A stretch of DNA of 64,000 nucleotides from a bacterium (GTDB lineage Bacteria; Patescibacteriota; Saccharimonadia; Saccharimonadales; UBA4665): assembly GCA_021848145.1 (NCBI GenBank), contig JAJZMX010000004.1:434001-498000 (forward strand). Reading direction: 5' to 3'. Made by a program: the position numbers and the translations under genes. Shown here piece after piece: positions 58,230 through 64,000 of the stretch. Under the pieces are notes generated by a model. The model had not been told where the DNA came from and searched no databases. It saw nothing but the letters and a program-made list of their open reading frames with translations. Positions within the stretch are counted from its first letter, which is position 1; each line of letters begins with the position of its first letter.

Positions 58230-59390
58230 TTAGCGCCTGGTAGACAGTGCTCGTTTAACGAGTAAGCCACTGCCCCCTAGTACCGCTAAGCCACCTAACA
58301 ATCCTAAGACAAAAATAGTTGAACTTATTTGCCTAGGTTTGCCATAACCCGTGTTTGGAGCACTCGTGCTACTACTGCTTGTACTGGAAGTAGTACTTGA
58401 CGTAGTAGTTGCTGGAACGCTAATGCCAGTAACTTCACCCACCTGGTTAGCGGCGGCTGCAGACTCAACAAACCAAAGAGTATTGCTTGGTCCTGCGGTA
58501 ATGCCTAGGGGAGCGCTAGAAGCTGTAGGTATTGAATAAGTTGCAAATGTACCTGAAGTAGTTACAGATCCGACATTATTTCCAGTATTTTCCGTAAACC
58601 AAATATTCCCGTCTGGGCCCTTAACTACGAATTGAGGAGAGCTACTCGCTGTAGGTACTGCAAAGCTGGTAAAGGTTCCTGAAGTCGTGACTTCGTCAAT
58701 TGTATTATCTGTAGAATCAGCAAACCATAAGTTACTGTTAGAGCCTACAGTTATATTACCTACTGCCGATGGACTAGTGCCGGTTATCTTATAGTCAGTT
58801 TCGGTGCCAGTTGGGGTCATCTTAATAATATGCGTGCCCGCAGTTATCCATAAATTACCACTTGGTCCTTCAGCAATATAGTTTCCGCCATAGTTAGTGC
58901 TGTAAGTATTAACTACAGAGCCACTAGTGTTAACTTGGGCTACCGCTAAACCGTCCTGTTCAACAACCCACAAATCATTACTGGGACCAGACGTAATGCC
59001 TACAGGAAAAGTAGCCGCGCCAAGTAAATATTCATGAAAAGTTGAAGTAGCTATATCGAATACACCGACTTTGCCGGTATTCTCTTCGGTAAACCAAATA
59101 TTTCCGTCTGATCCTAGCGCAATACCAGTTGGGCCGCTGCTAGCTGTAGGAACAGTATATTCAGTTACTGTTCCACTTGGGGTTATCTTGCCTATTTTAT
59201 TTGTAGACTGTTCCGTAAACCAAAGATTACCGCTTGGTCCTTCAACAATGTTAGTAGGTGTAGCTCCACTAGTTGTAATCTTGTATTGGTTAATGGTAGG
59301 AGCTGCTAGTACGGTAGAAGTTCCCAAGACTACTGTTGCTAATAAGGTAGCCAAGAGGCCGGCAGTTTTAGTAATTCTAGAGTTTATCAT
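58230..59390 (-). CDS. Virginiamycin B lyase-like beta-propeller protein with C-terminal sortase-like anchor
   Basis: Repeats such as ITSGPSNDLWVVEQ / IALGSDGNIWFTEENTGKVG; C-terminus APNTGYGKP...TM...KRALSTRR. Confidence 0.85.
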   Translation of the reverse strand: MINSRITKTAGLLATLLATVVLGTSTVLAAPTINQYKITTSGATPTNIVEGPSGNLWFTEQSTNKIGKITPSGTVTEYTVPTASSGPTGIALGSDGNIWFTEENTGKVGVFDIATSTFHEYLLGAATFPVGITSGPSNDLWVVEQDGLAVAQVNTSGSVVNTYSTNYGGNYIAEGPSGNLWITAGTHIIKMTPTGTETDYKITGTSPSAVGNITVGSNSNLWFADSTDNTIDEVTTSGTFTSFAVPTASSSPQFVVKGPDGNIWFTENTGNNVGSVTTSGTFATYSIPTASSAPLGITAGPSNTLWFVESAAAANQVGEVTGISVPATTTSSTTSSTSSSSTSAPNTGYGKPRQISSTIFVLGLLGGLAVLGGSGLLVKRALSTRR

Positions 59391-59473
59391 TAAATTGTTC
59401 CTTTTATATGCACATAATATCCTATAGCTCTACTTTCAACAACATTTTAGAAACTAACATTTTGCCTCAAGCT

Positions 59474-60400
59474 TCAGGCAGAATTTTGAGGAAAGTTGAC
59501 TAATGGGCGACCAGCAATTGTAAGCCCTGAAAGTTTCTTGAGTAGTACACCGGATGGGTCTTTTAGCATATTAGTGGAACTAGTAATAAACGGATTGCCG
59601 GGGTTTTCGTGATGATCCCCGTGATTAGCCTCACCAGCTGTTAAGAAAGCTAAGTTCTTAAAGAAGTTTGAAGCATATGAACCATTCTCGTCTGGCATTG
59701 CATCCTTCAATCCAAGTATAACCATGGTTCGCTCCCACTCGTTTTCTACTTGCCCGGTATGCCCCATCATATTAACGCCGCCACCTAGTGCAAGAACTCC
59801 AGGAATGTATGCTCCCATAGTTAGAGCTGCGACTCTTGGCCCACGTGTTGCAAGAATGGTTCCGCCTACTGCAGTTAAGCCAAGCATTCGCCCATGCGGT
59901 ATTTTGTCTATAACACGCTCGAAGTGACTTTGGCTTAAGTCTACATTTTTATAATGCGGGGGCCAAAGTTCACGAGGAACCTCCCTTTTCACTAAATCTA
60001 GCAAGTAAGGCATGATCTTTTTGGCAGCTTTCCTGTAATAGACCAACCCATTCTTAAATAACACATTGAGATGACCTTCTAGAATTGGAGAGTGAGGATC
60101 ACGAAATGCCTCAAAAGGAGCGCCTGGATATTGTTCTTGAATCATTCCCCACTCTTCTGGTGTAGGCTCTCTATCCGTGAAAGCGTGATGGGTTAAATGC
60201 ACAACCTTCCATTCAAGTGGCTTCATTCCTGAAAGCAACCAGTTTACTGCCTCGCCAACAAATCTAGCTTCAGGACTTAACTCTACGCTACCGTGAGCCT
60301 CAGCACGGTGCAGATCTGATGACATGGCAATACCTTCAGCCATCACCATTGCTCCACAAAGCAACGCGCTTTCAACAACTGGATGATTACTACTCTTCAT
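59474..60400 (-). CDS. Fatty acid desaturase-like di-iron protein
   Basis: Histidine boxes HRAEAH (HX4H), HLTHH (HX2HH), NHGDHH (HX2HH). Confidence 0.75.
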   Translation of the reverse strand: MKSSNHPVVESALLCGAMVMAEGIAMSSDLHRAEAHGSVELSPEARFVGEAVNWLLSGMKPLEWKVVHLTHHAFTDREPTPEEWGMIQEQYPGAPFEAFRDPHSPILEGHLNVLFKNGLVYYRKAAKKIMPYLLDLVKREVPRELWPPHYKNVDLSQSHFERVIDKIPHGRMLGLTAVGGTILATRGPRVAALTMGAYIPGVLALGGGVNMMGHTGQVENEWERTMVILGLKDAMPDENGSYASNFFKNLAFLTAGEANHGDHHENPGNPFITSSTNMLKDPSGVLLKKLSGLTIAGRPLVNFPQNSA

Positions 60401-60427
60401 ACTTATTAAAGTATACCTTGTTTGAGA

Positions 60428-63400
60428 CTAAAGTAGCGGCGGTAAGCTAGATTGTGCCTCAACGGGAAGAGTCCTGAGTGTTGGTGCTGTAGAAAGCCAA
60501 ACTATAGGGGAATAATTGAATATTTCTGCAGAATGAGGAGAGCTAGTACTAGTTTCACTTGGACTACTCATATATAAGCTGCCGTTAGTCCTATAAAGGT
60601 TTATGTAATTGTTACTCACTACTGAACCATTAACAACTAATTGACTATGGCATGTTTGTGCAGATGGATTACTGGAATCTGGATAAAAGTTAATAGGATT
60701 GACCCCGTAGCAGTCATTAAAGTTACCATTCTCGGCAATGTAAGTTCCATCTAATTGAGTTACCCCCGGGCCAACATTTATTCCACCATTAGCAATAACG
60801 GTTAAACTTGGCAGGTTTTTAGGACTACTACTATTCGTAATCCCTGAATAGTTATATGTAATATTGCCGGTTACAGTAGCCGAGCCGTCAATATAAACTA
60901 TTAAATGCTCACCTGGATAAATTGTTGTTGCCGGAATATTTTGTGACCCTTTTAATAGATAGCTACCCGATGAGGGAATCACAATAGAAGTAACAGAAAA
61001 TGTGTGACCAGGTAAGGGCGGTGATCCTGTAATAGGTCCTGAAGCTCCAAGTATACTGCTGGCTGTTGTTGGTTGTGCAAAGCTAGCACCACCATCACCA
61101 TTTACACCTTGGTTGTAGTAATCTGGTAAACAACTAGGTGGAGTTGCAAAAGATCCTCCCCATGAACCTTGTGTATTAGAAAAAGTAAGTCCGACAGGAG
61201 GAGCAGGAGGAGGAGACCCTGTATAATTCTGTGCAGTCGCAAACATGTTGATATTGTCTAATGCTAGAGCCGCTAATTGGGTGCCTGCGCCAGCATAACC
61301 ATTTGCTCCGCCTTTGTTCCAGCCCTCTATACCAGCTGACTTATTCACATTCTCGCCGCTTGTACATTGATCAAATTGGGAAGTGGAAGAAAGGAAAGTT
61401 TGTGTACCTACGCCCGATAATACGTCACCATTAAACACCTTAAAGTAAGGTCGATGAGCGTATGGGACTGAACATACTCCTGTAGGTGCGGTACCATCTT
61501 GGCTGCCGTTAGTCGGGAAGTTATCTAAGTTGCCAGCACCTTCGGGACCAGTCACTTGTTGTCTAGCTCCTGCTCCAGGAGGTTCATAATACCAAGGTGA
61601 TCCCCATGAGTTAGTAGGAATTTGGTTTTGGGCGCTCTGGGTCCCGTTAATTTGGTTACCGGGACTAGTCTGGGTACCGTACGGATTAACAATCAAATCA
61701 ACACAAACCATGTCTCCTGGGCTTAAGGGGCCCGTTGAAATTGTTGCCGACGTAGCAGTGGTAGAGAAATTATTTGACTCGGAGGTATTACCAGTGTACG
61801 TAGACGGCCCGACAGTTTGCGAGCCATTAAACCCATTAACTATATGAACAGTCCCATTTTTATCTACATAGTAAACTTGCCAATTGATGTATGTATTAAT
61901 ATTTTGAACCTGACTAGCCACCCTTAATTGAGTAGGTGTATTACTCTCGCCAAATTGAGCATGCACATAGCCCGTATAATTTACAGAATTTGGCGCACTA
62001 TTAGCCTGATGATTAACACTCACGCTTCCATCCCCGATATGTGATTGAGCTTCCGGAGTCAAATTGAATGTACGATTATAACAAGCTGGCATCATTACTC
62101 CATTTATGTTGCTGGATGAACTCTGGGTGTAAGCGCCCCCGTCTGTCTGCCATTTATAATAGGCTGTAGCACCATATGAATATGAACAATTACTTCCTCC
62201 GGATCCCGAATAAGGAGACGGGCAAGGATTATTAGTGCAAGTAGTGGTAGATGTGCCAGTTTTTTTGTTTGTAGTAGTCGTGCAAGTTTGACCTGCATTT
62301 GTAGTTTCAGTACAAGTAGAACCGCTAAGCGACCCGCCTCCAGGGCATGAATAGTAATCAAAAGTTACGTCCCATTTCTGAACTTGCCAGTAACTATAGT
62401 AGGTGATTCCAGGTTGGTTTATATCATACGGGTAATTTTTAACATAGCTACTGTAGTCAAGGGTGATGCTGCCATTTGATGCTGAAGTTGATCCACCGGG
62501 AGCACTAGCCGAACCATTAATTTCACTAACCTCTTTAGGTGGATACCTAGAACCTCCATTGCTTATATCCTGTATAGAGCCTTGATTAGTATATGTTGCA
62601 CCAGATGGAGATTTTGTAACCCCAACACCCAAAGGAGTGTCCTCTTCTGCCGTTGCAGTACTATTCGTAGTATCTCCGATTGGAGGTGCGACATTTTTGC
62701 CTCTATAAGGCAAGTTATTATCTACTGAACTATAGTTAGGAAATGTTGGACAGGGGGCTGACGTTGAACCACACGAAATGGTTCTAATACCCATTAGTGG
62801 ATTATTGCCGTCTGGTTGACCTTGACTATTTATTCCGATTGCGTACAAATATACCTTAAACGATGATCCAGACTTAGCGTATTGGCCCAAAAAACTACTA
62901 GTCTGAGGGTCAATATTGAAACCGTGATTACCGGTTATATGATAAGCACTATCTACATCAGGTCGTGGATAATTTGCTAAATAACGTTTTCCTGGAGCTC
63001 CCGAACCGGCCGGGCCATTTACATATACGTCAACATTGATCGAAGCTGATGAGTCGTTCGAATCAAAGGCCCAACCTGAAAGCTGAGTACAAGTAGCATT
63101 ATCTATATTATAAGTAGGCCCAGGTGGAGTCTGAACAGTAAAATTAATTGTCATAGAGGCTGGGTATGTTCCGCAACCCCAAGGAGCTGAGTTGTTAGGG
63201 GGTGGGCTTGGAGCAACACCCCCGCTTCCAACGCAGTACCAAACACCATTCCATTGTTCAATTTGAGTATATTGCATCTTAAAAGTCACAGTAACGGTTT
63301 TAGTAAATTTTCCACCTGGAGGTACGAAATAAAACGGCACAGGACTATAGGGCCAGTATCTACTGCCTCCATTTGGATTTAAAGGCCCCATTGTGTCGCC

Positions 63401-63946
63401 CCCAGGGTAACCTCCGCCGCTAGACGCCAAACAAGGATTGCCACTAGATGAGCTGTCGCTTGTCACGCATCCCCAAGGTTGCCCGTTAGAGTAAGGTGTG
63501 ATGCTTGATATATATGTTTTAGACACCATGCTATCAATGCCACCACTGCCATTAGGACCTGCATTAGTAGGGTAGTAAACACCACCATTTACTTCCTGAT
63601 GGTAAAGGTAGGTCATTGAGTTAAGCTGAAGCGGAAAACTACTATTAGGATTAGTTACAGGAGCATTAGGAGTTTCGGTTGGATCACCTTGTTTTGATAT
63701 CCAAGTAGAAGTTGCAGGCTGGTTTGGATTATTTTGAGTACAGTCATAACTCCAAAAGTAGTTCTGAACCGAGGAGGGTAAATTAGCACTGGTGTAAGAA
63801 TTATTAGTAAAACCAGGGCAACCAGTTGCAAATGCAGTATTATTGCTAAATATTAGCGACAACCCTAGGGACACTACAGCAAAAACGCTAAAAATAAGCC
63901 CAAATTTAGCTACCCACCGAAATGCATGTATATTTTTAGTTCCCAT
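60428..63946 (-). CDS. Large secreted Gly/Ser/Asn/Pro-rich surface protein
   Basis: 1172 aa; N-terminal hydrophobic signal/TM; repeated beta-rich segments (QLSGWAFDSNDSSASINVDVYVNG...); polymer-forming-like C-terminal segment. Confidence 0.75.
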   Translation of the reverse strand: MGTKNIHAFRWVAKFGLIFSVFAVVSLGLSLIFSNNTAFATGCPGFTNNSYTSANLPSSVQNYFWSYDCTQNNPNQPATSTWISKQGDPTETPNAPVTNPNSSFPLQLNSMTYLYHQEVNGGVYYPTNAGPNGSGGIDSMVSKTYISSITPYSNGQPWGCVTSDSSSSGNPCLASSGGGYPGGDTMGPLNPNGGSRYWPYSPVPFYFVPPGGKFTKTVTVTFKMQYTQIEQWNGVWYCVGSGGVAPSPPPNNSAPWGCGTYPASMTINFTVQTPPGPTYNIDNATCTQLSGWAFDSNDSSASINVDVYVNGPAGSGAPGKRYLANYPRPDVDSAYHITGNHGFNIDPQTSSFLGQYAKSGSSFKVYLYAIGINSQGQPDGNNPLMGIRTISCGSTSAPCPTFPNYSSVDNNLPYRGKNVAPPIGDTTNSTATAEEDTPLGVGVTKSPSGATYTNQGSIQDISNGGSRYPPKEVSEINGSASAPGGSTSASNGSITLDYSSYVKNYPYDINQPGITYYSYWQVQKWDVTFDYYSCPGGGSLSGSTCTETTNAGQTCTTTTNKKTGTSTTTCTNNPCPSPYSGSGGSNCSYSYGATAYYKWQTDGGAYTQSSSSNINGVMMPACYNRTFNLTPEAQSHIGDGSVSVNHQANSAPNSVNYTGYVHAQFGESNTPTQLRVASQVQNINTYINWQVYYVDKNGTVHIVNGFNGSQTVGPSTYTGNTSESNNFSTTATSATISTGPLSPGDMVCVDLIVNPYGTQTSPGNQINGTQSAQNQIPTNSWGSPWYYEPPGAGARQQVTGPEGAGNLDNFPTNGSQDGTAPTGVCSVPYAHRPYFKVFNGDVLSGVGTQTFLSSTSQFDQCTSGENVNKSAGIEGWNKGGANGYAGAGTQLAALALDNINMFATAQNYTGSPPPAPPVGLTFSNTQGSWGGSFATPPSCLPDYYNQGVNGDGGASFAQPTTASSILGASGPITGSPPLPGHTFSVTSIVIPSSGSYLLKGSQNIPATTIYPGEHLIVYIDGSATVTGNITYNYSGITNSSSPKNLPSLTVIANGGINVGPGVTQLDGTYIAENGNFNDCYGVNPINFYPDSSNPSAQTCHSQLVVNGSVVSNNYINLYRTNGSLYMSSPSETSTSSPHSAEIFNYSPIVWLSTAPTLRTLPVEAQSSLPPLL

Positions 63947-64000
63947 TGTTGTGATGAAATGTTTTTGAATTAGTTTGCGCCTGAGTAAAGCTTTGTTGAA

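Overview
The window is AT-rich and densely coded. It looks like a chromosomal segment of a Saccharibacteria (TM7)-like CPR bacterium with many actinobacteria-like accessory genes; this assignment is inferred from gene content, not from a phylogeny. UGA, UAA and UAG all act as stops. The conserved core at about 37.9-48 kb holds trmD, a KH-domain protein, rpsP, rnc, a NUDIX gene, nusB, rpmF, leuS, ddl and a Mur ligase. Three tRNAs (Ala-CGC, Leu-UAA, Cys-GCA) are present, and a perfect CIRCE element precedes an hsp20 gene. Accessory content includes: an F420-type LLM oxidoreductase; an orphan cytochrome b; a three-gene flavinylation/electron-transfer module (FMN_bind, ApbE, RnfD/NqrB-FNR fusion); a WhiB-like Fe-S regulator; a Ni-superoxide dismutase with its maturation peptidase; GH76 and two GH13 enzymes; a G1 glutamic peptidase; a CHAP plus ricin-lectin cell-wall hydrolase; multidrug transporters under a MarR regulator; glutamate decarboxylase; a desaturase; and large surface proteins. 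The most unusual items are a LeuRS with a complete Nudix box inserted in its editing region, WhiB outside its usual lineage in a translationally coupled operon, the flavin redox module, a baeRF-family gene interrupted by one in-frame UAA, and recurrent -10 boxes placed to give leaderless mRNAs. No searches were run; all family calls rest on motif recognition.
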